From assembly GCA_027061805.1 (NCBI GenBank), contig JAMOWA010000046.1:1-34060 (forward strand): 34,060 nucleotides of DNA, written 5' to 3'. Shown one piece after another: positions 22,926-31,678 of this stretch; position 1 is the stretch's first letter, and each line of letters starts with the position of its first letter. A program made the translations under genes and the position numbers. Under the pieces are notes generated by a model. The model was given only the letters and a program-made list of their open reading frames with translations, was not told where the DNA came from and did no database searches. Origin of the DNA: Thermoanaerobaculia bacterium (GTDB lineage: Bacteria; Acidobacteriota; Thermoanaerobaculia; Thermoanaerobaculales; Sulfomarinibacteraceae).

Positions 22926-22934
22926 TGGTACAAT
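22926..22934 (+). promoter_or_regulatory. Extended -10 promoter of lysS and the downstream cluster
   Basis: TGG-TACAAT has five of six consensus bases plus the extension. It lies 13 nt after the rluB stop and gives a leader of about 17 nt containing GGAGG. No clear -35 box. Confidence 0.6.
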
Positions 22935-22957
22935 CGCGCGCCTTCTGGAGGTGCCTG

Positions 22958-24445
22958 GTGACCGTCGACAAGGCGCAGCAACCGCTCGAGCAGCTGATCG
23001 CGAATCGTCGAGCCAAATTGAACGAGCTCAAGGAGATGGGGATCGAACCCTATCCATCCCGGTTCCGGGTCGACGAGTCAGTGGGTGCCGTTCGCGAGCG
23101 ATTCGGCGAGGTTCCCGCCGAGGAGCTCGAGGAGAGGACGCCGGAGGTCCGGATCGCGGGAAGGCTCCAGGCCCTCCGCGGGCACGGCAAGGCGGCCTTC
23201 GCGGACCTCTCGGACGGCTCCGCCCGGATCCAGCTGCACCTGAAGAAGGACCGGCTCGGCGAGGAGCGCTGGAAGGTGTTCAAGCTCCTGGACCTCGGGG
23301 ACTTCATCGGGGTGGAGGGCGTGGTCTTCAGGACACGGACGGGAGAGCTGACCGTGGCCGTGGACGAGCTCACCGTCCTGGCCAAGTCCCTGCGCCCCAT
23401 GCCGGAGAAGTACCACGGGCTCACCGACCGTGAGGCCCGGGCCCGCCAGCGGTACCTGGACCTCCTGTCCAACCCGGAGTCCCGCTACGAGTTCGAGCTG
23501 CGGAGCCGCGTGGTCTCGGCGATCCGGAGGTTCCTGGAGTCCCACGGGTTCCTGGAGGTGGAGACGCCCATGATGCACCCGATCCCCGGGGGCGCAACCG
23601 CCAGGCCCTTCGTCACCCACCACAACGCCCTGGACCTGGAGCTCTACCTCAGGATCGCGCCGGAGCTCTACCTCAAGCGGCTGCTGGTGGGGGGGTTCGA
23701 GCGGGTCTTCGAGCTGAACCGGAACTTCCGGAACGAGGGGATCTCCACCCGCCACAACCCCGAGTTCACCATGCTGGAGTTCTACTGGGCCTACGCCGAC
23801 TACGAGCTCCTCATGGAGTTCACCGAGGAGCTGGTCACTTCCGTGGCCCTGGAGACGGTGGGGTCGCTGGACCTTCCCTGGGGCGAGGAGACCATCCACT
23901 TCGGGCGTCCGTGGCGGCGTCTGACGCTCCGGGACGCCATCCTGGAGTACTCCGACCTGGGGCCGGAGGACCTGTCCGACCGTCCACGGATGGAGGCCGC
24001 CGCACGGCGGCTGGGGGTGGAGAGGATCGAGGAGCGGTCCGACGGCAAGCTGCTGGCGGAGCTCTTCGAGGTGACGGCCGAGTCCAGGCTCATCGACCCC
24101 ACCTTCATCATGGACTTTCCCAGGGACATCTCCCCGCTGGCCAAGTCGGTGCCCGGGGACCCGGATACGGTGGAGCGGTTCGAGCTCTTCATCGGCGGGC
24201 TCGAGGTGGCCAACGCCTACACGGAGCTGAACGATCCCCTGGAGCAGCGGCGCAGGCTGGAGGAGCAGGTGAAGGCCGGCGGGGGAACGCTGGACGAGGA
24301 CTTCCTTCTCGCCCTGGAGCACGGCATGCCTCCCACCGGGGGCGAGGGCATCGGGATCGACCGGCTCGTGATGCTGCTCACCAGTCGTGCCTCCATCCGT
24401 GACGTGATCCTGTTCCCGTTGCTGCGGCCGCGTGACGGAGACTGA
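22958..24445 (+). CDS. lysS: Lysyl-tRNA synthetase, class II
   Basis: LysRS charges tRNA-Lys. The N-terminal OB-fold anticodon domain (about residues 60-150, RIAGRLQALRGHGKAAF) precedes the class II core. The three class II motifs are visible: motif 1 around FLEVETPMM, motif 2 in FRNEGISTRHNPEFTMLEFY (20 residues), and motif 3 in GEGIGIDRLVML near the C-terminus. The 495-residue length is standard. The GTG at 22958 is chosen because GGAGG (22947-22951) is 6 nt upstream; an upstream in-frame start would include the promoter. It is the first gene of a nine-gene overlapping cluster leading into outer-membrane biogenesis, and the lolC/E-like gene starts 3 nt after its stop. Confidence 0.97.
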   Translation: MTVDKAQQPLEQLIANRRAKLNELKEMGIEPYPSRFRVDESVGAVRERFGEVPAEELEERTPEVRIAGRLQALRGHGKAAFADLSDGSARIQLHLKKDRLGEERWKVFKLLDLGDFIGVEGVVFRTRTGELTVAVDELTVLAKSLRPMPEKYHGLTDREARARQRYLDLLSNPESRYEFELRSRVVSAIRRFLESHGFLEVETPMMHPIPGGATARPFVTHHNALDLELYLRIAPELYLKRLLVGGFERVFELNRNFRNEGISTRHNPEFTMLEFYWAYADYELLMEFTEELVTSVALETVGSLDLPWGEETIHFGRPWRRLTLRDAILEYSDLGPEDLSDRPRMEAAARRLGVERIEERSDGKLLAELFEVTAESRLIDPTFIMDFPRDISPLAKSVPGDPDTVERFELFIGGLEVANAYTELNDPLEQRRRLEEQVKAGGGTLDEDFLLALEHGMPPTGGEGIGIDRLVMLLTSRASIRDVILFPLLRPRDGD

Positions 24446-24448
24446 GGG

Positions 24449-25597
24449 GTGCGGGCCGAGCTCCACCTGGCACGCCGCTACCTCTTCGGCCTCCGCCGGA
24501 GGACCCACGTGGCCACGGTGTCGCTCATCTCCCTGGTGAGCCTCGCCCTGGGGGTGCTGGCCCTGGTGGTGACGCTCGCGCTCCTGGAGGGGTTCCAGTC
24601 CACGATCCGGGCCGAGCTGGTCAGCCGGTCGGCCCATTCGCGAATCCGGCCGGCCCGGGGGAGGGAGCTCGAGCACCCCGCGGCGCTGGTCCGGAGGGTC
24701 CGTGAGGCACTTCCCGGCGTCGAGCTGGTGGAGGTGCTCCGTGGGACCTGCCTGGTCCGGGGCCGGGGCGAGGCCGTCCCGGCGAACGTGGAGGGCCGGT
24801 CGGACGTCCAGACTCCCATGGTGGATGCCGTGCTGGCCGCCCGGCTCGGGGTGGCGCCCGGCGAGGAGTTGGAGGTGATCTCCCCGAGGCGCCGGCTCAC
24901 GCCCATGGGCCCCGTGCAGGTGAGGACCCGGCTGGAGCTCGGCGGCTACGTGCCCAGGGAACCCGGGCGGGAGGGTGGCACGCTGCTCCTGCCCCTGGCC
25001 GTGGCCCAGAAGCTTCTTCGGGGCAGGGCCGTGGTGGGCGCCGTGGACCTCCGCTCCGAGGAGGATCCGTGGCACCTGGACCGGAGGATCCGTGAGGCCC
25101 TCGGGCCGCTGGCGCAGGGGGTCGTGGTGGAGGGCGTGGAGGATCTCCACAGGCCGCTCCTGGTGGCGCTGGCCCTGGAGCGGGTGATGATCTTCGTGGC
25201 CGTGGGGCTGATGCTGGTGGTGGCGGCGCTGAACCTCCTGTGCAACGTGGCCATGGTGGCCGCCGAGAAGAGGACGGACCTGGCCGTGCTCGCGGGGCTC
25301 GGCCTTGGCCCCCGGGCGCTCCGCAGGCTCTTCGTCCTGCTGGGGCTCGGCATCGGGGTGCTGGGGGCGCTCCTGGGGGCCGTGGGGGGTGTGGTCCTCT
25401 CGGTGGTGCTGGACCGGACGCAGGCGCTGGGCCTGCCCCGCGGCGTCTTCATCGTGAACGCCGTACCCTTCCGGGTGGATCCGGTGATGGTCACGATCGT
25501 CGTGGGCTTCGCGCTGGTGCTCGCCGCGGCGGCCTCGTGGCTGCCGGCCCGCCTGGTCTCCCTGAGGGATCCGGCGGAGGGGCTCCGCTATGAGTGA
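24449..25597 (+). CDS. Lipoprotein-releasing permease LolC/LolE
   Basis: This is the FtsX-type membrane subunit of the ABC transporter that extracts mature lipoproteins from the inner membrane for LolA. The layout is typical: one membrane helix near residues 22-48 (VSLISLVSLALGVLALVV), a large periplasmic domain to about 240, then three helices at about 245-270, 290-325 and 350-372. The N-terminal LARRYLFGLRRR segment is the usual cytoplasmic start. At 382 residues it is slightly shorter than E. coli LolC. A single gene stands where LolC and LolE would be two, which suggests a homodimeric (LolF-like) transporter. The GTG start lies 3 nt after lysS, and it overlaps lolD by 8 bp. Confidence 0.88.
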   Translation: MRAELHLARRYLFGLRRRTHVATVSLISLVSLALGVLALVVTLALLEGFQSTIRAELVSRSAHSRIRPARGRELEHPAALVRRVREALPGVELVEVLRGTCLVRGRGEAVPANVEGRSDVQTPMVDAVLAARLGVAPGEELEVISPRRRLTPMGPVQVRTRLELGGYVPREPGREGGTLLLPLAVAQKLLRGRAVVGAVDLRSEEDPWHLDRRIREALGPLAQGVVVEGVEDLHRPLLVALALERVMIFVAVGLMLVVAALNLLCNVAMVAAEKRTDLAVLAGLGLGPRALRRLFVLLGLGIGVLGALLGAVGGVVLSVVLDRTQALGLPRGVFIVNAVPFRVDPVMVTIVVGFALVLAAAASWLPARLVSLRDPAEGLRYE

Positions 25598-26282
25598 GCG
25601 GGACGTGATCGTCCGCCTCCGCGGCATCTCCAAGGGTTACGGGGAGGGGGAGCGGCGTGTCCAGGTCCTCCGCGACCTGGACCTGGACGTCCACCGCGGG
25701 GAGCTCCTCGCCATCGTGGGTCCCTCCGGCGTGGGCAAGAGCACCCTGCTGCACCTGATGGGGCTCCTGGACCGTCCCGACGACGGCACCATCGAGCTCG
25801 AGGGGCGGGACGTCTCCGGGCTGGATCCCGAGGCCCGTGCGGGTCTGCGGAACCGGACCATCGGCTTCGTCTTCCAGTACCACTACCTGCTCGACGAGCT
25901 GGACGCCCGGGACAACGTGGCGCTCCCGCTCCGGATCGCCGGGCGGTCCGCGGGCGAGGCCAGGGGGCGCGCGGTGGAGCTTCTCGAGCGCGTGGGCCTG
26001 GCCGGGCGGCTCGACCACTTCCCGGATCAGCTCTCGGGAGGAGAGCAGCAGAGGGTCGCCGTGGCCCGCGCGCTCGCCATGGCCCCGGCCCTGCTCCTGG
26101 CCGACGAACCCACGGGAAACCTGGACCGGAAGAACGCCGAAAAGCTGTTCGCGCTGGTGCGGGAGCTTCATTTGAAGGAGGGTCTGACCTCGGTTATAGT
26201 GACGCACAACGAGGAGATGGCCGGCCGGTGCGATCGGGTCTTCCGGCTCGAGCCGGCAGGGACAGGTATGGACGATGTTTGA
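25590..26282 (+). CDS. lolD: Lipoprotein-releasing ABC transporter ATPase LolD
   Basis: LolD powers lipoprotein release by the partner permease encoded just upstream. The Walker A motif GPSGVGKS is at 44-51, the Q-loop lies in FVFQYHYLL (94-101), the signature LSGGEQQ is at 148-154, and Walker B with LLLADEP is at 168-174. The FQ-HLL region and the family-specific spacing fit the LolD/MacB group. At 230 residues it is normal. It overlaps the permease gene by 8 bp and clpC by 8 bp. A sigma70-type promoter lies within its 3' part and uses unusual codons, including an ATA isoleucine codon rarely seen elsewhere in the window. Confidence 0.93.
   Translation: MSERDVIVRLRGISKGYGEGERRVQVLRDLDLDVHRGELLAIVGPSGVGKSTLLHLMGLLDRPDDGTIELEGRDVSGLDPEARAGLRNRTIGFVFQYHYLLDELDARDNVALPLRIAGRSAGEARGRAVELLERVGLAGRLDHFPDQLSGGEQQRVAVARALAMAPALLLADEPTGNLDRKNAEKLFALVRELHLKEGLTSVIVTHNEEMAGRCDRVFRLEPAGTGMDDV
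26172..26200 (+). promoter_or_regulatory. Internal promoter for clpC inside lolD
   Basis: TTGAAG (26172-26177), a 17-bp spacer and TATAGT (26195-26200) lie inside the lolD coding frame. The -10 box has five of six consensus bases. Transcription would begin near 26207, about 68 nt before the clpC ATG. Confidence 0.6.
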
Positions 26283-28707
26283 GAAGTTCAACGAGCACGC
26301 TCGTCGCAGTCTTTTCTTCGCGCGGTACGAGGCCGGCCGTGCCCAGAGCCGTTCCATCGGCTCGGAGCACATGCTGCTGGGCCTGCTGCGCGAGGCTGGC
26401 GATGCCCTGACCGAGATCCTGGAGAGGATGGACCTGGACATCCAGGACCTCCGCGAGGAGCTCGTGGGGGACATCGTGCCGTTGCAGAAGGTGGGGAGCT
26501 CTCCCGACCTCCCCCTGGCCGAGGACACCAAGCGGGCGCTGGCCTACGCCGTGCACGAGGCCGATTCCATGGGCCACGAGGAGGTGGGTTCGGAGCACAT
26601 CCTGCTGGGGTTGTTGCGGGTCGAGGACAGCCTCGCGGCCCAGTACCTCACCGAGCACGGGCTCGAGGTGGGCCCGCTCCGGGACGAGATCCAGCGGATG
26701 GCCCGGGAGCAGGAGCTGGAGGCCAGCGCCCAGGCCATGCCCAACCTGAGCGAGTACTCGCGGGATCTCACGCTCCTGGCAGCGGAGGGTGTCTTCGACC
26801 CGTTGATCGGGCGGGACGCCGAGGTGGACCGCATCATCCAGGTTCTCTGCCGGCGGACCAAGAACAACCCGCTCCTCCTGGGCGAGGCCGGGGTGGGGAA
26901 GACGGCCATCGTCGAGGGACTGGCCACACGGATCGTGGAGGGCAGGGTCCCCGTGCAGCTGGCGGACCGGCGGATCCTCGCACTGGACCTGTCGCTCCTG
27001 GTGGCCGGGACCAAGTACAGGGGCCAGTTCGAGGAGCGGCTCAAGGGGTTGCTCAAGGAGCTGCAACAGCACCCCGAGGCCATCATCTTCATCGACGAGA
27101 TCCACTCCCTCATCGGGACGGGGTCCGCCGAGGGCTCGCTGGACGCCGCCAACATCCTCAAGCCGGCACTGTCCCGCGGCGAGATCACGTGCATCGGCGC
27201 CACCACGGTGCGGGAGTACCGCAAGTACGTGGAGAAGGACCGTGCCCTCTCCCGCCGGTTCCAGGCCATCACCATCCGGGAGCCCTCGGAGGAGGAGACC
27301 ATCGTGATCCTGCAGGGGATCAAGGACCGGTACGAGGAGTTCCACGGTGTCACCTACACGGATGACGCCATCGTGGCGGCGGCCACGCACTCCGGGCGGT
27401 ACCTTCCCGACAGGTCGTTTCCGGACAAGGCCATCGATGTCCTCGACGAGGCCGGGGCGCGGGTGAAGCTCCGTCAGGCCAGCTCCACCACCTCCCTCAG
27501 GAAGGTCCAGGGGGAGATGCAGCGGGTGGTGGCTGCCATGAAGGAGGCCATCTCCCGGAAGGAGTTCGAGAAGGCCGTGGAGCTGCGCGAGGAGGAGCTC
27601 CGGCTCCGCGAGGAGCTGAGCGTGCTCGAGCGCACGCAGGGCCAGCCAGCCTCCGTGGTGAACGTGGACCGCGACGACATCGAGGAGGTGGTGGCCTCCT
27701 GGACCGGCATCCCCATCACCTCCATCAAGGAGGACGAGGCGGAGCGCCTCCGCCGCATGGAGGAGATCCTGAGGCAGCGGGTGGTGGGGCAGGACAGCGC
27801 CATCGAGGCGCTGGCCCGGGCCATCCGGAGGAGCCGGCTGGGCCTCACGAACCCCGGCCGCCCCATCGGTTCCTTCATCTTCCTGGGGCCCTCCGGGGTG
27901 GGCAAGACCGAGGTGGCGCGGCAACTCGCGCGGTTCCTGTTCCAGGACCCCCGCCACCTCGTGCGCTTCGACATGTCCGAGTACATGGAGAAGCACACGG
28001 TCTCCCGCCTCATCGGCTCGCCCCCCGGCTACGTGGGCTTCGAGGAGGGGGGGCAACTCTCGGAGCAGGTCCGCCGGAACCCCTACTCCGTCGTGCTCCT
28101 GGACGAGATCGAGAAGGCCCACCCCGACATCTACAACCTCCTCCTCCAGGTGCTGGAGGACGGCCGGCTGACCGACAACTACGGGAACTCCGTGGACTTC
28201 ACCAACACCATCATCATCATGACATCGAATCTCGGAAGCCGGAACCTCGTGGTGGACGGGCGTGTGGGTTTCGCGGGCGAGGCCGACGGAATCGCCATCG
28301 CGGAGATGAACGAGATCATCGATCGCGAGCTCCGGCGGCATTTCCGGCCCGAGTTCCTCAACCGGCTGGACGACGTGATCGTGTTCCGGCCGCTGGGCGA
28401 GGACAGCCTGCTGGAGGTGGCGCGACTCCTCCTCCAGGAGACCCGGGAAAACCTCGCACGCCAGCAGGTGGAGCTGGAGTTCTCGGATGACCTCCCGGCG
28501 TGGCTCCTGGAGCGGGCCGGCGTGGATCCCCAGGCTGGAGCGAGACCCCTGAGGCGCCTGGTCCAGCGGTGGATCGAGGACGCCGTGGCAGATTTCCTGA
28601 TCGAGAATCGCTGTCACCCCTGTCCGGCGCTCCGCGTCGTGCTGAAGGACGACCTTCCCATGGTGGAGGTGGCCGAGCCCGTCGTCCAGGCGAAGGAGAA
28701 CTCGTGA
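26275..28707 (+). CDS. clpC: ATP-dependent Clp protease ATP-binding subunit ClpC
   Basis: ClpC is an AAA+ unfoldase that feeds proteins to ClpP. The N-terminal double Clp-N repeat (about residues 1-145, SEHMLLGLLR and SEHILLGLLR) binds adaptors and substrates. The first AAA+ module has Walker A GEAGVGKT (203-210). A UVR-type coiled-coil insertion lies near 418-450 and marks ClpC rather than ClpA or ClpB. The second AAA+ module has Walker A GPSGVGKT near 538. The loop VGF in GRVGFAGE is the ClpP-docking tripeptide. The 810-residue length is normal. The start overlaps lolD by 8 bp and the end overlaps bamA by 4 bp. No clpP or mcsA/mcsB gene is in the window. Its own internal promoter suggests separate control. 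Confidence 0.95.
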   Translation: MFEKFNEHARRSLFFARYEAGRAQSRSIGSEHMLLGLLREAGDALTEILERMDLDIQDLREELVGDIVPLQKVGSSPDLPLAEDTKRALAYAVHEADSMGHEEVGSEHILLGLLRVEDSLAAQYLTEHGLEVGPLRDEIQRMAREQELEASAQAMPNLSEYSRDLTLLAAEGVFDPLIGRDAEVDRIIQVLCRRTKNNPLLLGEAGVGKTAIVEGLATRIVEGRVPVQLADRRILALDLSLLVAGTKYRGQFEERLKGLLKELQQHPEAIIFIDEIHSLIGTGSAEGSLDAANILKPALSRGEITCIGATTVREYRKYVEKDRALSRRFQAITIREPSEEETIVILQGIKDRYEEFHGVTYTDDAIVAAATHSGRYLPDRSFPDKAIDVLDEAGARVKLRQASSTTSLRKVQGEMQRVVAAMKEAISRKEFEKAVELREEELRLREELSVLERTQGQPASVVNVDRDDIEEVVASWTGIPITSIKEDEAERLRRMEEILRQRVVGQDSAIEALARAIRRSRLGLTNPGRPIGSFIFLGPSGVGKTEVARQLARFLFQDPRHLVRFDMSEYMEKHTVSRLIGSPPGYVGFEEGGQLSEQVRRNPYSVVLLDEIEKAHPDIYNLLLQVLEDGRLTDNYGNSVDFTNTIIIMTSNLGSRNLVVDGRVGFAGEADGIAIAEMNEIIDRELRRHFRPEFLNRLDDVIVFRPLGEDSLLEVARLLLQETRENLARQQVELEFSDDLPAWLLERAGVDPQAGARPLRRLVQRWIEDAVADFLIENRCHPCPALRVVLKDDLPMVEVAEPVVQAKENS

Positions 28708-31127
28708 GGCACAATCGCAACTGGTTACTCGCCGGTGTCCTGGTGGTCCTGGTCGCGGCGGCGGTGGGATCGGCCGCTGCCCGGGACGAGGGGCCGGAGA
28801 TCGCCGACGTGGTGGTGGAGGGCGGCGTCACGCTGACCCAGGACACGGTCACCTACTACCTGGGGCTCGAACCCGGGGACCCGCTGGATCCCGAGATCCT
28901 GGACGAGGGTTTCCACAGGCTCTGGGATTCGGGGCTCTTCGAGGATCTCAGGATCGAGCAGGAGGACCTGCCGGACGGCCGCGTCAAGCTCTACGTGATC
29001 GTGAAGGAACGTCCCTTCGTCCTGGAGGTGGACTTCGAGGGGAACGACAAGCTCGGCACCTCCAAGCTCAAGGACGGACTGGACGAGCGCGGGATCGACG
29101 TGCCCCGGAACGTGCCCCTGAGGATGGCCCAGCTGGCCAGGATCCAGGCGGCGCTCAAGGAGATCTACAACGAGGCGGGGTACCGGTCGGCACAGATCGC
29201 CTTCACGGTGGAGGACATCTCCCAGAAAGAGAAGAAGGTGGTCTTCCACATCGTGGAGGGTGGCAAGGTCAAGATCGGTGACATCGAGTTCACGGGCAAC
29301 GAGGCCTTCTCCGACGGAAGGCTGAAGCGCGCGTTGAAGGAGCTGTCCAAGGGCGCCTGGTACAAGTTCTGGGCGGGCAAGAAGGCCATCTTCTCCCAGG
29401 AGGCGTGGGAGAACGCCAAGGAGAACCTCCGGAAGTTTTACCTCAACCACGGGTACAAGGACATCAAGATCGGGGAGCCCAGGCTGGAGCTGGTGGCACG
29501 GCATCCCGACGTGGCCGAGCTGAAGAAGCGGAAATACCGTCTCAAGATCGTCATCCCCGTCGAGGAGGGGGAGCAGTACACCCTCGGAGATCTCAAGATC
29601 ACGGGTGCCACGGTCTTCAAGCCAGAGCAGCTCAAGAAGGTGTTCGACATCAGGCCCGGCAAGATCTACAGGTTCAAGGACATCGACAAGGGCATGGAGA
29701 GCATCCGGAACGTCTACCAGAACCGGGGCTACGTGTACGCCTACACCAACCAGGTTCTTCAGAACAGGCCCGATGTGGACCGCGTGGTGGACGTGACCAT
29801 CGACGTGTTCGAGGGCGACCGGTTCCGCCTGAACCGGCTGGAGTTCAAGGGCAACACCACGACCCGTGACAACGTGCTGCGCCGGCAGTTCCGCATCGCC
29901 GAGGGGGACTGGATGGCCATGGGGGCGTTCCGGAGCTCGGTCTTCAAGGTCAACGCCCTGGGCTACTGGAAGCTCGACGACGATCCCCTGGAGTTCAACT
30001 TCGACAACGAGAACAGGCGGGTCGACGTGAACGTCAAGGGGCACGAGGTTGGCCGCAACGACCTCCAGTTCGGTGCCGGGTACTCCGAGCTGGATGGCCT
30101 GTTCGTCCAGGCCATGTTCAACACGCGGAACTTCCTGGGTCGCGGCGAGTCCCTTGGCCTGTCGGTCCAGCTGAGCCGGCGCTCCAACTACTACAACCTG
30201 AGCTACATCGATCCCTACTTCCTCGACCGCCGGATCATGGTGGGAGGGTCCATCTACAACACCGAGCTGGAGATCGCCGACTTCTACAGGCGGTCGAGGG
30301 GAATCACCCTGTCCATGGGGTTCGGCCTGGGGCCCTGGGACTCCTTCAGCGCCGTGTACGCCTACGACAACGTGGACTCCCGGTACGCCATCAGCCGGTT
30401 CGGGCTCCCGGGAGACGACACCGGCGGACACGTGCCCCCCGTCGTCCTGCCACCGATCGTTCCCGAGCCGCGTGAGGTGGCGTACGAGCACTTCAAGGGG
30501 ACCACCTCGTCCATCACGCCGGCGTACGTGTACGACTCCCGTGACGATCCCTTCGATCCCAATCGTGGCCGGCGGATGTCCGCACGGCTCAGGATGGCGG
30601 GTGGACTGCTGGGTGGCAACTTCAGCTACGTCCGTCCGGAGCTCCAGTTCAGCCTGTTCCGCCCACTGAGCAAGAAGCTGGTGCTGGCCGGAAACATCGA
30701 GGGTGGCCAGTTCTTCACCTACGACGACTCGGGCATCCCGATCTACGAACGGTATCGCCTGGGTGGTGACCGGTCGCTTCGCGGTATCCCGTACTACACC
30801 GTCGTTCCACGAACCGAGGATGACGGATATTTCTACTCTCCCGGCGGCGCCATCCTGGGTGGTGACCGGTACTGGCTGACCAACGTGGAGCTCCAGTTCC
30901 GCATCGGTGGTCCCGTGAAGGTCGTGGCGTTCCTGGACCTGGGAAACACGTATCACGAGAGACAGGGCTGGAAATTCGGACAGTTTCGCAAGACCACGGG
31001 GTTGGAGCTCAGGATCTTCCTGCCGATCTTCCAGGCCCCGCTCCGCTTCATTTACGGCATCAATCTGGATCCTTACCCCGAGGAGAACAGGACGGATTTC
31101 CAGTTCTCCATCGGGACCACATTCTGA
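28704..31127 (+). CDS. bamA: Outer membrane protein assembly factor BamA
   Basis: BamA inserts beta-barrel proteins into the outer membrane. A signal peptide covers residues 1-26 (hydrophobic LLAGVLVVLVAAAVG, cleavage near AAA). Five POTRA-like domains follow to about residue 420. The rest is a 16-strand-type barrel, with the conserved loop motif in SLRGIPYY (the VRGF-equivalent) and a terminal phenylalanine in FQFSIGTTF, the beta-signal. The 807-residue length matches BamA. One outer loop contains a proline-rich run (HVPPVVLPPIVPEP). The GTG start overlaps the clpC stop as GTGA, with AAGGAG 5 nt before it, so translation is coupled. skp begins 26 nt downstream, the usual order in diderm bacteria. 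Confidence 0.95.
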   Translation: MRHNRNWLLAGVLVVLVAAAVGSAAARDEGPEIADVVVEGGVTLTQDTVTYYLGLEPGDPLDPEILDEGFHRLWDSGLFEDLRIEQEDLPDGRVKLYVIVKERPFVLEVDFEGNDKLGTSKLKDGLDERGIDVPRNVPLRMAQLARIQAALKEIYNEAGYRSAQIAFTVEDISQKEKKVVFHIVEGGKVKIGDIEFTGNEAFSDGRLKRALKELSKGAWYKFWAGKKAIFSQEAWENAKENLRKFYLNHGYKDIKIGEPRLELVARHPDVAELKKRKYRLKIVIPVEEGEQYTLGDLKITGATVFKPEQLKKVFDIRPGKIYRFKDIDKGMESIRNVYQNRGYVYAYTNQVLQNRPDVDRVVDVTIDVFEGDRFRLNRLEFKGNTTTRDNVLRRQFRIAEGDWMAMGAFRSSVFKVNALGYWKLDDDPLEFNFDNENRRVDVNVKGHEVGRNDLQFGAGYSELDGLFVQAMFNTRNFLGRGESLGLSVQLSRRSNYYNLSYIDPYFLDRRIMVGGSIYNTELEIADFYRRSRGITLSMGFGLGPWDSFSAVYAYDNVDSRYAISRFGLPGDDTGGHVPPVVLPPIVPEPREVAYEHFKGTTSSITPAYVYDSRDDPFDPNRGRRMSARLRMAGGLLGGNFSYVRPELQFSLFRPLSKKLVLAGNIEGGQFFTYDDSGIPIYERYRLGGDRSLRGIPYYTVVPRTEDDGYFYSPGGAILGGDRYWLTNVELQFRIGGPVKVVAFLDLGNTYHERQGWKFGQFRKTTGLELRIFLPIFQAPLRFIYGINLDPYPEENRTDFQFSIGTTF

Positions 31128-31153
31128 CCATCACGTTTGGGAGGTTGAAGACC

Positions 31154-31678
31154 ATGTTCCGTACCTTTGCAGCAGCAGGATGTCTTGTGGCGGCCCTGGC
31201 CATGGTGGCTCCGGCCACGGCCCAGGCCCAGACCGGCAATGTGGCGGTGATCGACGTGCAGCGTGTCGTCACCGAGTCCGATCCCGGCAAGGAGGCGCTC
31301 GGGAAGCTCCAGACACTCCAGGAGCAGAAGATCGCCGAGGGCAAGAAACTCCAGGACGAGCTGGATGCGCTCCGCGAGCAGTTCAACAAGCAGCGGTTCA
31401 CGCTCTCCCAGGACAAGCTCGAGGCACTGCAGAAGCAGATCGAGGACAAGGCCATCGCGCTCAAGCGGTTCCAGGACGATGCCCAGCGTGAGCTGGACGA
31501 TGCCAGGAAGCGCTACCTCGGCCAGCTGGAGCAGCAGATCATGCCGATCATCGACCAGGTGGGCAAGGAGAAGAAGCTGGACCTGATCTTCAACAAGTTC
31601 CAGTCCGGCCTGGTCTTTGCCGCGGAGGCGGTGGACATCACGGACGAGATCATCCAGAGGTTCAACACCTCCAAGTGA
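31154..31678 (+). CDS. skp: Periplasmic chaperone Skp/OmpH
   Basis: Skp holds unfolded outer-membrane proteins in the periplasm on their way to BamA. A signal peptide covers residues 1-26 (hydrophobic CLVAALAMVAPATAQAQ, cleavage after AQA). The mature part is mostly alpha-helical with heptad-like charged repeats (about 60-140), the tentacle coiled coil, and short beta segments at both ends (VAVIDVQRVV; LIFNKF). At 174 residues it is typical. The ATG at 31154 is chosen because GGGAGG lies 9 nt upstream; a TTG at 31145 overlaps that site. It ends as GTGA overlapping lpxD. Confidence 0.93.
   Translation: MFRTFAAAGCLVAALAMVAPATAQAQTGNVAVIDVQRVVTESDPGKEALGKLQTLQEQKIAEGKKLQDELDALREQFNKQRFTLSQDKLEALQKQIEDKAIALKRFQDDAQRELDDARKRYLGQLEQQIMPIIDQVGKEKKLDLIFNKFQSGLVFAAEAVDITDEIIQRFNTSK

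Noticed and set aside
28725-30956. Minus-strand open frame of 743 codons opposite bamA
   Set aside because: Val/Leu/His-rich antisense composition that follows from bamA codon use; no motif.
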